Notes: a model not told the origin generated them from the sequence alone. Counted from the first letter of the stretch, positions 10,740 to 22,022 are shown. The stretch: 64,000 nt of DNA from Pararge aegeria (GCF_905163445.1 NC_053181.1:21550001-21614000); one strand, 5' to 3'. Translations and numbers: made by a program.

Positions 10740-13200
10740 ATAATTTATTCGCGATGGGCATTTGCCCATTTATCTTCTATTTAAAAGAATGTTATATTTA
10801 AACTAGCTGAAGATCTTTCGGTATAGAGTACGGAATTCCTCCACCTTGGCAATGAGTTCATCAGTAAGAGTCTTATAAAGAACGATTTTTTATCCGATTA
10901 TCAAAGTATAATGATACAAAAGTTCTTTTACATTTTTTGACGCTCACAAATACTGAAATAGAATGGAGAATATAATAGGTTTATTTTTTAACTTCTCAAT
11001 TCAACGGATTTGAGCATTGCATTAAACTTTCCGGGTTCTGCTTAAAGCTTATATCCGGCTACTGCTTATAACATTTTCCATAAAATATTTAGTTTCTTGG
11101 AAAATCATCTTTTACAACATATATATTGCAAAATTAAATTAAGACCGAATAAAATAAAAATCATTAGGAGTTGCTGATTATCTTGCAAATATTGAACTAG
11201 CATACAAAATAACTACTGTATTCAACGCGCCATAGGTTTGTTCGACAATATCATTTATATTGTGTAGACGGAGTGTATACGAGAGTATATTGTGAGCTGG
11301 TTGATTGTCTGATCCGACAGCTATTGATCTTTCATTTGCAGGCGCGACACGTATCACTTGAAAAGAGGCAACTCCCACTAAATTAGACAGATCGTGCCTT
11401 TTATATAATGCTTACGATAATATACGGAACATGTCTATTTTACTAACTCCCGAATCAAGAAGGCGAATTTTATAAGTCAGTTAGAATATTTGTTCTTGTC
11501 TGTGTGACTATACATGTATTAGTTTTGGGTAAGTTCTTAGATTGCTTGGGCTACGAAGGCTTTGTTTTTCCCAGACTACTAAGATCTTAAGAAAGCTAGA
11601 ACTGAGCCCATTGTCATGCATTCTTGCAGTACACAGCTTTCATATCAGGATCGATTCTAAGAAGAATTGTTTTTGCACTTAAGAAGAAAAAGAAAATATT
11701 GCTACTTACCGAAATAGAAACACTTTGCACATTGACATCCCAATGCTGGGCATAGTTCTCCTCTGTCATAGATAGTAGGGTAAAAGTGCACATAATTAAT
11801 AATAATGATGAAGCTAAATAAATTGAACTAAAACTGAGAGTTATAAATTGTTTGGAAGCTATAAAATCTTATAGCCTGTATAATCTTGATGCGTATAAAA
11901 TAGCTATTTTTACTATGGTTCATATAAATTTAATTTTCCGAGCCGAAAACTAGATGGTGCTGTTCCCTTCCTCTTGTATATTGTATCGCGCTATATTTTG
12001 TACTTTCAATAATATATTAATTATAAGTTAGGGAGTTCTATAAATTATTTTCGCAACAACAAACAGCTAGTTTTTGTTCATAGCCTTCAATTTATTCAAA
12101 AGTAAACACAATATTCAAAGATCATTCTTGAATGATAGATAAAGTTTGAGAAAAAGTAACACTTAATTAAAACTAACTAATGACTAGGAAATGACAAATA
12201 CTGGTATCGTAATATTGGTATAGTAAGTACGTAGTCATCTAATGCAGGCAATTTTGGGACTAGTAGCAGACTGAAAATTTGAACCCGTGGAACCATGAAT
12301 AATAAAGAGCTGAACAGGATTATTATCCTCGTCCCGCACCTCATCCACTGCTCAGAATATAGAACAACTTTGAAGAGGCAAAACGGACTGCCTAATCCAG
12401 TCAATGTGACAGATGCATTTAGATTAGTGCAACGGAAAGCGGATTATATTACCTTTGAAGATTTAGAACAACTAAAAAGTTTGTTAGAAGTTGTTTTAAC
12501 GATACGTTTCTCTATTAAAAGTTTTTATTTTATTGATTCATCTACAAGTAAGTCCAGGCAGTTAGTTATGATTTTTATTAGATGTGATGAAAGAAAATTG
12601 AAATTGAAAAGAGAAATGTCGACTTCAGTTTGTGTTTAGAATAATGTAAAAACCTGCCTTTGTTACATTGGCTATTTCCATAATCAGTTCTAGTTGATTT
12701 ATTCTAACTCAGTCGATTTCCTCATTTCCTGGAGAGAATGAAGCACCCGCCATCTTGAAATTATATCTTTATTTCAGCCATTCCCCAATTTTTATTGTTT
12801 GTCCTTTAAACCGTTTTATATTTTGAACGTGTTTTTCTATCAGACGAATGGATTTGTTTTGTAAATGAAATTGAAAAAAACTCTACAAAGGTCTATTCTC
12901 CGAGAAGAGCCTAAAGGTAAACTTTAGTTTTTATTCAGTGTGACAAGATAACATTTAAATTATATTATTGAAAAAATCTGATATAATACATATTAAAATG
13001 TACTTTAAGAAGAACCCACTATAAACATAACCTCTTTACTTATACTTCTTAAGTAAAAGAGGTTAATTTAACCTTTATTAGTAAAACCATTGTCTGAAAA
13101 TAATCAGCCAAATTAAATAGATAAGTGGCTGACCTCAAAAGTGTGTTTAAACCAAAAAAAGTTGTTTTTATAAATAAAACACCTATAATGATGTTGAGAT
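10740..13200. other. Intronic sequence, mostly unique
   Basis: AT-rich. Contains a short SINE/LINE 3' fragment at about 11733-11775 (minus; TGACATCCCAATGCTGGGCA), an unrecognised 114-codon frame at 12295-12639, and a small inverted repeat at 13028-13063 (AACCTCTTTACTT / AAGTAAAAGAGGTT). Nothing else is recognised. Confidence 0.4.
12295..12639 (+). CDS. Unrecognised 114-codon open frame
   Basis: This is the longest open frame in the window outside the SDR and its antisense shadow. Its first 65 residues (RQNGLPNPVNVTDAFRLVQ, ADYITFEDLEQLKSLLE) read like ordinary soluble protein with an acidic helix. The last third is basic and low in information. I recognise no domain. There is no convincing start context, splice site, or nearby promoter. 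It lies opposite to the Dscam strand, 630 bp from the SDR polyadenylation signal. It could be a remnant of a transposon ORF or chance. Confidence 0.15.
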   Translation: MNNKELNRIIILVPHLIHCSEYRTTLKRQNGLPNPVNVTDAFRLVQRKADYITFEDLEQLKSLLEVVLTIRFSIKSFYFIDSSTSKSRQLVMIFIRCDERKLKLKREMSTSVCV

Positions 13201-13202
13201 AG

Positions 13203-13208
13203 TTTATT
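13203..13208 (-). terminator. Polyadenylation signal AATAAA of the SDR gene
   Basis: AATAAA on the minus strand lies 60 bp after the SDR stop codon, within TGAATAAACT. It is the nearest canonical signal and gives a very short 3' UTR. Confidence 0.6.
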
Positions 13209-13267
13209 CATTGTAATATATATTTTTTGATATATTACCATGATCATTAATCCTTTTTCTTGAATTT

Positions 13268-14014
13268 TTATGATCGCTTAATTGCCATTCCATTATCGGT
13301 TAAAAAGTTTGCACCTGTGATAGACTTAGCTTTATCACTCGCAAGGAAAATAACCATATCAGCGATGTCCTTCGCTTCCGACACCCTATTTAACACGGTT
13401 GAGGGTTTGTATATATCCCAAGGTCCAGGAAGACCAGTATTTTCCAGAAAATCAGTATTCACTGGCCCCGGACTCACGGCATTTACTCTCACTCCTAGAG
13501 GTCCTAACTCCGCTGCAGTACAAGTGGTGAAATGGTTAAGCCCAGCTTTGGAGACATTGTATGCTAGAAGACCAGGTACAACGGGTGCAATAATGCCCGA
13601 AACGCTAGATATATTGATAATGTTGCCCTTCGTTTGGACTATGTACGGAGCAGCTAAGCTTGTAAGGTATATCACTGCGCGAAGATTTACTCTAGCAATA
13701 AAATCATATGTATCCATTATTTTACCGCTCAAAAGAGGGCCGTCGGCATAAGTTCCAGCGTTGTTCACCAAGATGTCTATTTGTGCGAACTTGTCTATTG
13801 TCTCGTTTATTATCCTTTGAACGTCTTTGTCGTCAGTAAGATCGGCACGTATCACTAGAGGGCTGTTGCAGCGTTTGGCCACATTATTTAGTTTGACCTC
13901 GTTTCTGCCCACCATCACGACCTTCGCTCCACCGGCGCTAAATTCTTCAGCTACCGCTGCTCCAATACCAGAACTCGCTCCTGTTACAATTACCACCTTA
14001 TTTTTAAAACTCAT
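13268..14014 (-). CDS. Classical short-chain dehydrogenase/reductase, intronless, nested in Dscam intron
   Basis: This is a complete 248-residue SDR oxidoreductase, most like insect FabG-type 3-oxoacyl-reductase or glucose-1-dehydrogenase-like proteins. It should catalyse NAD(P)H-dependent carbonyl/hydroxyl interconversion; the substrate is unknown. The Rossmann motif TGASSGIG lies at residues 11-18, Arg37 after strand 2 (GRN) favours NADP(H), and Asp58 sits in the adenine-contact position. NNAG is at 84-87. The catalytic tetrad is Asn110, Ser137, Tyr152 and Lys156 (YNVSK). The SPGPVNTDF segment follows at 181-189, and TGANFLTDNG near the end is typical of the family. Length matches the 245-260 residue norm. 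The ATG lies in AATC-ATG context and begins the Rossmann strand at the usual distance. There is no signal peptide or membrane segment, so it is likely cytosolic. The gene sits inside the 13.8 kb Dscam intron on the same strand. The open antisense frame is a shadow. Confidence 0.95.
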   Translation of the reverse strand: MSFKNKVVIVTGASSGIGAAVAEEFSAGGAKVVMVGRNEVKLNNVAKRCNSPLVIRADLTDDKDVQRIINETIDKFAQIDILVNNAGTYADGPLLSGKIMDTYDFIARVNLRAVIYLTSLAAPYIVQTKGNIINISSVSGIIAPVVPGLLAYNVSKAGLNHFTTCTAAELGPLGVRVNAVSPGPVNTDFLENTGLPGPWDIYKPSTVLNRVSEAKDIADMVIFLASDKAKSITGANFLTDNGMAIKRS

Positions 14015-14825
14015 GATTAATTATTCAGTGTTACTGTTCCAAAAATTGTTACAATACTATTATCTTTAACGAAAAAATGTCTTTTTGTATGCATCTAAAA
14101 TAAATATAAGTGTAAAGCAGTTTAGTATGTCAGCGTTGTTAACGTTTTATCACTACTTAAACAAGTGCATAAAAAAGACGTACCTAATTAAGCGATTAAG
14201 CATTAAGAACGTGATATAATTTATAATTTTTGTGATCATTTGTTTGCATTTGCATTATACACATCGTGTATGTGTAGTCTTAAAATTATTGTCGGGTCAA
14301 ATAAAACTTCACAGCGTTGATAACAGACGTAATATTGTGATGGTACTGCAGTGTTATTTTTGCACGAACACCAAAGAACAGAAGACATACGTGCATATGC
14401 CAGTGTTGGCATATAGTGTTATTATAGCGCATAGTTAGCAACTTTTGTTTTGGACACCCTGATAAACCATGTGTGAATAGTATTAATAGGCGACCTATGT
14501 CGAGAAGTGGATCAATAATATAGCAAACTATTAAAATAAATTAGTCAATGAAATCGGTTTGCATTTCAGGGACATAATAAATAATCTTCCGTTAAAACCT
14601 GTGAATAAAACTACAAAATGTGTACAAGTAGGTAAATAAAGTAAAAAAAAATCAGTATATCATCATTTTTTTTTTATTTCTAGTAAAACTATAATTTTAA
14701 TGAATGTTAATTTTACAAAACGGTTGCATAGATTTTTGAAAACGTGATGTTAGATATCGCGGAGGTCGGGATATTAATAAATGGACACCGATCTTAGATC
14801 TATTATTTTTATTCTACTACAAGAG
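14015..14825. other. SDR upstream region
   Basis: This must hold the SDR promoter, but I see no convincing TATA box. The segment ATTATTCAGTGTTAC lies 15-30 bp before the ATG on the opposite strand. A small palindrome, TATGCCAGTGTTGGCATA, is at about 14397-14414. No repeat family recognised. Confidence 0.35.
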
Positions 14826-14990
14826 TTAGACCGTGAATGCAATTACACCTGATAGTAAGTGTTGATACAGCTATAAGGGTTGCGGACTATCCTGTTAGAG
14901 CTATAGGTTTCCTATTAAACCTACACTTATACGCTAAATCGCTGGGTGGCACGTCTTTGCGGTAGGAAGGTTATCAGCCTTCAACCTATA
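14826..14990 (-). mobile_element. SINE-D, degenerate internal part
   Basis: Recognisable as GAATGCAATTACACCTGATA, CGCTAAATCGCTGGGTGGCA and CACGTCTTTGCGGTAGGAAG, with many substitutions relative to the other SINE-D copies. Confidence 0.6.
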
Positions 14991-15189
14991 GGCTAACAAT
15001 TTGGAATAGTTCAGAAAACTTTATTTTGCTGAAATTATTGAATTTGAACCGGTGCCTTCCATAAAAAGAAAATTGCTGTTCCAAAACGGTCGTCTAAATA
15101 ATCCAATTGTGCGGACAATACAATTGTAAGATATAAAACAATGGATTTCTGTTTACATTAATTTAGATGAGAATGGCATCATTAAGATA

Positions 15190-15298
15190 AATATATTCAG
15201 CAGTTATCTTTGTACCCATAACACAAGCTACGCTTACTTTGGGACTAGATGGCGGTGTGTGTATTGTCGTAGTATATTTATTTATTTATTTTAGTATA
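15190..15298 (+). mobile_element. SINE-B 3' half
   Basis: CAGCAGTTATCTTTGTACCC, AACACAAGCTACGCTTACTT, GTGTGTATTGTCGTAGTATA and a TTTA-repeat tail. 5'-truncated. Confidence 0.8.
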
Positions 15299-15770
15299 TT
15301 AGGATTTATAAAGGACTACCACGGTATCTTGCCAGAATAAACACAGATTTTTATTGACTTATATTTTTGTAACCACTCAGTATTATAACTACTTTGTAGA
15401 ACTAGAATATTTTGAAATTCGATTCCGTTGCGATGCCAAATATACTCAAACCCACAATTTTCTTGGCTATCGGAGCTAGGCTGTCTAAAACTAACTGACC
15501 ACAAATTTACTACAATCTCTTAATCCGAATCAGTGCAAAAGGATTACTAAACAGTTTTCTAGGTAAATAGTTCAACCGTTAATTGTATACACCTCGGTAG
15601 TCGTTTGTTTCTTTCAAAAAGGAGAAGCTTTTCAATTTGGTTGATTATTTGTTTTACGAACCGATTCGAAAAGTCCTTTTTTTAAATAAAGTGGTATCAA
15701 TATCATCAGGTCAAGATCCATTGGATGGATCCTGGAAAAATCAAGTAAACTCAATATTATCTGTAAATTA

Positions 15771-16047
15771 TTTATGCTCGTCATAATAAAGAGCTGATGG
15801 TGAAATTCGGGAGGCACAAGTTAACAATTAAAGCTCCTGCATCGGGAAAAGCAATATTATGCAGAAGTTGCCTTTTAACTTTTAAAAATTTGGCAATTAA
15901 AAAAAAAGAAACATAATTGGTATCGATCCAATGAAATTGTTAAAATTACTAGATTAAACACAACAATTAACAATTCCTGACCGGATGAGAATCAAACCAA
16001 GAACCAAATGATCCTCGTAAACCACTAGACCGACAAGGCAGTTCATT
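15771..16047 (-). mobile_element. SINE-G, near full length
   Basis: The minus strand starts with a tRNA-like head (TTGTCGGTCTAGTGGTTTAC, B box TTGGTTTGATTCTCATCC). It ends with CCATCAGCTCTTTATTATGA and GACGAGCATAAAT. The 3' part is shared with 20490-20600. Confidence 0.65.
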
Positions 16048-18224
16048 CATTAAATTATTTCAGAGTAATTTAGAAAAATATAACGTTGCATTACATCGGT
16101 TGAGCGCCGCACTCGAGGCCCGCGTCCCTCCGGCCCACAATGCCCTCTCACAAACACTTCAGTGCCTAAACGATCTTCACGAGCTTACAAGTTTGCGTGT
16201 CACCATTGTACCGCTTAACATCCTCTTCATCAACCTTTTCGCATTACACTTTTATAGCTAAAGCTCTTTTAGCTCCCGACATAAAGAAGGAGTAGTAGTA
16301 GTAAGAGAGAGGATAACTTTTAACTATGTGATACGATTCATGAATTCCTTAACGCCAAGGCCACTTGGAAGCAGGCCACTCCGCTTTCCCACGAGGTAAA
16401 AAATTCTAAAGATTCTTTAACTAAGTATAAACTTATATTGAAAAATAACAATCAGCTAAATTTCTTGCCAGCTTCCTCTCGGGGAATCTGCCTTAGAAAG
16501 CAGAATAGACAGCTAGAGTACAAACAGAATGATGGAATACACGAATCTGCACACCAAAACTGCGGACCTGGCGACGTAGTCCGTGGGTTACTCAGTGGCA
16601 TCACATCTCGTATAGGATCAACCGTAACTTGTCAGCGGCACGAAATCAGCGCCTTCAAAAATAGGCCAACAACTCAGTGTGTTTTTAGTCGGATTATTTT
16701 AACATTAGATATTTATTTCCATAATTAAAACCTTTTATACTAGTTTTCTATTAAAAACGGTTTTGATCTTTTATACGTGTGACTAAATATTCAGATTGTT
16801 TCCGTTACATTCGGTTTTCTTAAAATCGGAAACCGTTTGTTTTCCCGGGATACCAGTGTCCTATATACAATTCCAGGATGCAAGATTCGGCCAAGATTGG
16901 TTAAGTTTGAAGCCATACCTATTTGTCAAAGGTTTTTTAAAATCCCCCGGGATCGTTACTCTGCAGCTTCACTAAAATAAATGTATGCTATGTAAATTAT
17001 CTATCCTATACTCGTATTATATGTGGGCATTTTCATTAAAACCGGTGAATTGGTAAAGTAAACATAAGTGACAAGAAAACAGAAGCTTTCGCGCTGATAA
17101 CATTAATATAGGTTTCTACAATTACGATTTGAATGTCACTGCAAAAGTATAGCGACCTTGACTTGAAACCGATTCGAAGATGTTTATACATTAAGTAGTT
17201 GAATTCAAAATAAAATTTAAAGTGATTCGGTGGAAATGATATCATTCGATTTTATCGTGTTCTTGTTTATTTTAGAGTCTTCATGTTTTCCTTAATCCTT
17301 TCCTGAATTGAAAACTCCCAAACAATATGTTACCTACGTTATTTCCAATATCAGGTAGCATAAATGTTAATAGGTATTTTGTAGATAAATATTTTCCATC
17401 AAGATGAAAATAAGCATGTAATTACTTTAGGAATATCACGATTTTACTCGAACTTGAGGATATGTTGCCAAATTATAAGCAATCGCAGAGCAACATCACA
17501 TGTAGGTATTAAGTCGCAAACAAATTGATAATATTTCGGTAGATTACCCAGCAAAAGGGCTTCACGTCTCGAACAGGGCGCTAAAAGGGGGCCCATTGTT
17601 CCGCCGAGTGCGGGCTAAAAGGCGGCAGAGAGTTGTCGAGATATCGCTGGCAAAGCCTCTGTTCTCCGCAGGCTGCATGTGTGCGCACGTGCTGGAATGG
17701 CCGCGTCACCATTTCTCTAACATTACTGTTTTATATCTGCCGTAATCTCGTTTTTGAAAAGTTGTTTTATGCCCATGTACGTTTTCAAAGTTTGGTGTTT
17801 CTCTTAATTGACGCGGTTTTATGTGCCAAAACAGCCATGCTGTTTGTGGTGAAACTGTAACTTATCAGTTCAGTGCCAATCTTCATAGTTGGCAGTTCGT
17901 AAAATCAGTATACTTAAAAAAGGATTGTGTGGTTTTATCAAACCACTGTAAAAGTGAAACTTTTTTCACATTATAGACATTTATTAAACTAAAAAAATTC
18001 GGTTTAATATTCCATTAACGGTATAATGAGAGAGAGAGCTTGGTTTGTTGGGCCGTTATAGTTTAGGATTTAAGTTGTCTAACATAGGATAGTGGTTTTG
18101 TATTGTTACTAACATTATATTTATTTATTTTAATATTTGATTCGGTTTAATTATTAATTATTAGTATTTTATAATTTTAATTATTTTTATTATTATTATT
18201 ATTATTATTGTTAATTTAATTTGT
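16048..18224. other. Intronic sequence with scattered fragments
   Basis: A retroelement fragment with CCCGGGATACCAGTGTCCTA lies at 16850-16960 (plus). A CG-rich unique patch spans 17540-17740 (CAGGGCGCTAAAAGGGGGCC, CCGCAGGCTGCATGTGTGCG) and could be regulatory. Open frames here show no domain. Confidence 0.35.
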
Positions 18225-18317
18225 GCTTCATTTTATGTTATTTTTAAAAGCTGTTAAGTGCACACTATATGGGCTATGCCTGAAATAAAATTTTATTATT
18301 ATTATTATTATTATAAA
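18225..18317 (+). mobile_element. Retroelement 3' end with ATT-repeat tail
   Basis: CACTATATGGGCTATGCCTG and AAATAAAATTTT followed by about eight ATT units is a recurrent 3' terminus of lepidopteran non-LTR elements. Another ATT tract lies at 18188-18212. Confidence 0.55.
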
Positions 18318-18639
18318 AATCGCTTCATCAATCATAATTTTATACTTGGATAATGGGAATGATAACTTATATTTCTATTGAACTCAATGTTTTAGAGTAC
18401 GACATACAATAATACTTAACGATTATTTAGATGATTATATATATATTATCATATATATTATTTAGATTTTATACACATATTAAAAAACTGAAAACAATAT
18501 TATATAATCGTTAAGTCATTTTGATCCGTTTCTCAATTATTTTTAATCATTCTATTATCACTTACATCTTCATCATGAGTTTCACAGTTTATAAATGTAA
18601 CCAATAATTTATGGAGCACTGGCACAAATGAGTCTGTAC

Positions 18640-18780
18640 ACTACACGGTCAGCTGATGCGAGCTATAGGCACCGCCATATTGGCCTCGGCCGCTCTGACA
18701 AGCGACAATAACTTTATCCCTACTCCGCGGCCGACCGTCACGCGACATGCAACACACAGTCGAAAGAGTCTGAGACAATG
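18640..18780. other. GC-rich unique segment
   Basis: Contains CCGCCATATTGGCCTCGGCC, CTACTCCGCGGCCGACCGTC and GTCACGCGAC. No open frame and no repeat partner. Possibly a regulatory element or an unannotated 5' exon. Confidence 0.25.
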
Positions 18781-19063
18781 TAATAAAAGTTTCACTTTAA
18801 TAAATGTGTATCATCATATTACACAATAATTATTTAAAGAAGCAAGATGTGTCCCCATTTCAGGGGATTACACTTGGGATAGATATTCCACAATATTATT
18901 TAGACTTATTTGAATAGTGCTTGTTTACATTACGTAGGTAGATAGGTCCTTAATAATATACTTTTGGACGATTCCTTTAATATGTTTCAAAGGTTATAGT
19001 CGGTTAGCAGTAAAGTCAATTTCTTGTTAAAAATGTAATGAAGCCAACTATATATTATCTTAT

Positions 19064-19500
19064 TTGGGAGACATGAAAATTTTAAGGTTCGTAATTTGTG
19101 CTAAATCGTCAAGTTCTCGTCAAAAAGGAGGCATTCAGCCGAGTAATGATTTCTTAGATTTTGAGCTCATTCCATTAGCGGACCTTTCTTACAAAGGAGT
19201 ATTGGGGGAACTCAATCCCGGGGGTTTACGACACTCGAGCCTCCTCCATAAAGATTCGTATTTGCATTCCAGCCCAAGAGATTCCGACTTACGCCTTCTC
19301 AAACGCCAATACGTAGGTCAAGTGGGTCAAATGTTCACACAACTTTGACACGTATTCTATGCAGCAGTGAGGAGTTATTGCCGTGTGTCCGTGAGGCATT
19401 CACAAGTAATATCGGTGGTGGATAGGCTGACTATGTGAGGCGGACCGATCGTTTCGGCCTCGAGTTGAGGTTTCATTACGGCTTCACTTTTTATAAGCGG
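19064..19500. other. Unique mixed-composition segment, 94-codon open frame
   Basis: The plus-strand frame 19064-19348 shows no domain. The segment has balanced composition and no copy elsewhere in the window, so a non-coding RNA, regulatory element or decayed transposon are all possible. Confidence 0.2.
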
Positions 19501-19954
19501 AAAGTAAAATATCACTCAAGTTGAAGGATACGAAGTTGAAAGCTTTTGTGAGAACGTTTGAACGGAGCTTCAAATATCTTCATTTTCAATCAACTATGAT
19601 ACTTAAAAGGAAATAATGTTGCTGATTGCTCAATAACCATGTTCAATATTTGGCAGCTTTGCAATAACTGCAAAACGTTAACAAGTGAGCGAGTTTGTGC
19701 ACAAACTTCGAAGCAATAACCAAATTGTACCTGTACCTACATGGTGACTGGCATCTCATAAAAATCAAAGACAAAAACTCAACTTTTGTTTCGCTTCTTT
19801 CGAACCCACAATAGCTCCCTGTCTGAGGTTTTCAATTCAACCGTATGTTTTTTATGATACTCTATTAGTCTGTGAATAATAAACCGATTTTAATGATTAT
19901 TTTTGTTTTGTACGTTATACTTCAGTGAAAATTTATTGGAGTCAAAAAGACCAT

Positions 19955-20268
19955 CATCGCATCAGCCCATTACTGGCCCACTACAGAGCACGGGTCACCT
20001 CCCATAATGAGAAGGGGTTAAGGCCGTACTCCACCACGCTGGCCCAATACGGATTGATGGACTCCACACACCTTTGCTAACATTACTTAAAACTCTCAGG
20101 CATGCAGGTTTCCTCAGGATGTTTTCCTTCACCGTTGAAGCAAGTGATATTTTAATTACTTAAAACGCACATAACTTCGAAAGGTTAGAGGTGCGTGCTA
20201 GTATTCAAACTCGCCCGCCGAAAGTCAAGTCGAGCTCCTACCCCATGCGTTATCACCGTTTCAATGCG
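19955..20268 (-). mobile_element. SINE-A, near full length
   Basis: Carries GCATCAGCCCATTACTGGCC, GAGAAGGGGTTAAGGCCGTA, TTTTCCTTCACCGTTGAAGC and a degenerate head with GTGATAACGCATGGGGTAGG on the minus strand. Confidence 0.85.
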
Positions 20269-20489
20269 TTATTGGAGTGAGCCTGAAGAAATCTAGGGAA
20301 CTCTTCAAATATTGTAGGCCCACCTATAGCAATTAACGTTTTTTTTATAGGAACTCATGCATCTTCTTTCGAAAAGCACCATATGGTCAAGTGGAATTGA
20401 TGATGAAGACCATTAATGGCCTTGGAACAATACAATAATTAGTATTACACGGGTTGCACTTTGATTATGGTACATGACTGCAAAGCAAT

Positions 20490-20600
20490 TTATGCTCGTC
20501 ACAATAAAAAAGCTGATGCGGAAGTGCTGGGTGTACTCCTCAGCGATAAACACCCCAGCCCAGGGAAAAGCAATATCTTATAAAGGGTTTGGCTATTCAA
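20490..20600 (-). mobile_element. SINE-G 3' part
   Basis: TTTATGCTCGTCACAATAAA, AGCTGATGCGGAAG and CAGGGAAAAGCAATAT are shared with 15771-15860. The head is missing. Confidence 0.65.
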
Positions 20601-20876
20601 AATTAGATAATTGCAAAAGTATCCATTAAAAAGCGTAAAATAAAAGATTTCGACAAAAAAAACCGAATTTGTTAAGCAACTAAAAAGCGAGAAATACATA
20701 TCTTCTACAACCTTTTATAAGTCGGTGCCTAGTAAATGTACTACTTTCTTTGTTAGGTACTAAATATTTATTGTGTAGGTATTTGTTTAGGGTGTCAATA
20801 GCAAAACGGTAAAATGAACCCTTAAGATGAGAAGCCTGTCATTCACAACTTCATACTTATTTCAGAAAGAAAATAA

Positions 20877-21052
20877 TGTGAGATGGTGATAAAAAAAACA
20901 CCCGGCTGAGTTTGGTTACGGGCTTCCTTTTAGACACGTTTGAAACCCTCGTAGTTTTAGTTTTAAGTTTACGAACATGCATCAAAAGCGCCAGCTATGG
21001 GCCTACTTGAACTTGAAAGATATTAGTGACTTCGACTTTATTTTTTTTATCT
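20877..21052 (+). repeat. Repeat E copy
   Basis: CACCCGGCTGAGTTTGGTTA, ACACGTTTGAAACCCTCGTA, TAGTTTTAAGTTTACGAACA, then CATCAAAAGCGCCAGCTATG and a GACTTCGACTTT end. Confidence 0.75.
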
Positions 21053-21366
21053 TGAAAGATAATTAAAATTAAACAGAAAATCAAATATGGGTATAAATTT
21101 TTTAAAGTAAAGTTAAGTAAACAGTAGGTCAAATGAGTAACATAACAATATTGATTGTTTTATTGAATCGGGTATCGAAAGTGCGTAATACTTTGTTTTC
21201 ATAAAAATGTCTATTACTTTTTTTTTGTCTTGAGATGGAGTCGTCTTAAGCGGTGTATGAAATGTTGTGAAAATGCTTCGTCTTTTAAAGTTGGCACTCT
21301 TAAACTTTTTTGAAGGCAACATTTGTTTTAAAAAATCTTTATTAGAGAAGATGTTTTTATAAACAA

Positions 21367-21660
21367 CTAGCTGTTGCCGGCGACTTCGTCTGCGATTGAT
21401 TTTGTTTTTAAATTATTCAGTATCGCTAAGCCTTAAATGAGTATAGTAGTATATATATAAAACATGTGACTGTCAATTATAGACAAATAATTTGCAATAA
21501 AATAAAATTGCGACTATAATTAAAGATCTAAGCTATCCTATCTCTTAAGTTGGACCAGACTGCTCACGGTGTGCCAATTTAATTTAAAATCGGTTAAGTA
21601 GTTTAGGAGTCCATCGCGGACAAACATCGTGACAGGAGATTTATATATATTAAGATATAT
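21367..21660 (+). mobile_element. RTE-like or Helitron-like non-autonomous element
   Basis: Starts CTAGCTGTTGCCGGCGACTT, then CGTCTGCG, and near the end has AAGTTGGACCAGACTGCTCA, AAATCGGTTAAGTAGTTTAG and GAGATTTATATATATTAAGA. This matches a common lepidopteran retroelement-like repeat whose ends resemble both RTE and Helitron tails. Confidence 0.6.
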
Positions 21661-21754
21661 TACATTACATCATTGCACTTGGCATGCATTCATTTCAATG
21701 AATCTTATCAAAATATTAAAATAACTCCCCAATAAAGTAATGGAGAAAAATTCA

Positions 21755-21847
21755 GAAATTACAAATTCCCAAATCGCCCACGCCGGGAATCGAACCCGGG
21801 ATCTACTACTTAAATTCACAGCGCTTAACGTTGCGCCAGGGAGGTCG
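21755..21847 (-). mobile_element. SINE-D head next to Dscam splice donor
   Basis: The minus strand reads CGACCTCCCTGGCGCAACGT (A box), then GATCCCGGGTTCGATTCCCG (B box), then the start of the SINE body. Head only. It begins about 32 bp after the donor of the exon at 21880-22022, in the same transcriptional sense. Confidence 0.85.
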
Positions 21848-21879
21848 AAAAAAGCCTACAGTGTAGGCTTGACACTGAC

Positions 21880-22022
21880 CTGCTTCGAGCCGCATGTCCC
21901 GCGACAGCACTGTGCCCACGGTGCCGGCCGCTCGGCAGCGGTACACGGCGGCGTGCACGTCGCTGCGGTACTGCGCCGCCGAGAACGCGCCGAGCCACAG
22001 CGTGCCGTTCGGCAGCGCTTCC
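21880..22022 (-). CDS. Dscam: Dscam-family gene, exon encoding second half of Ig1
   Basis: This exon encodes the C-terminal half of Ig1. It follows a TTGCAG acceptor and ends GCAG before GTCAGTG: 1 nt, 47 codons, 1 nt. The peptide begins EALPNGTLWLGAFSAAQYRS, continues with VHAAVYRCRAAG, and ends VLSRDMRLEA. It aligns with the Dscam signature LPNG.L...F.A..YR..VHA.VY.C followed by SRD. Cys29 is the F-strand partner of the cysteine in the preceding exon, so Ig1 is complete once spliced. The phase fits both neighbours: AG|G (Arg) upstream and G|TG (Val) downstream. The intron to the previous exon is about 35.0 kb and to the next about 13.8 kb. A SINE-D head ends only about 32 bp beyond the donor. 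Other long open frames here are shadows of this GC-rich exon. Confidence 0.92.

Noticed and set aside
13260..13751. 163-codon plus-strand open frame
   Set aside because: It is antisense to the SDR gene, whose minus-strand frame has all family motifs; the plus frame shows no domain.
18640..18780. GC-rich patch as a promoter of a second gene
   Set aside because: There is no open frame, TATA or splice structure downstream on either strand; kept only as an unexplained segment.
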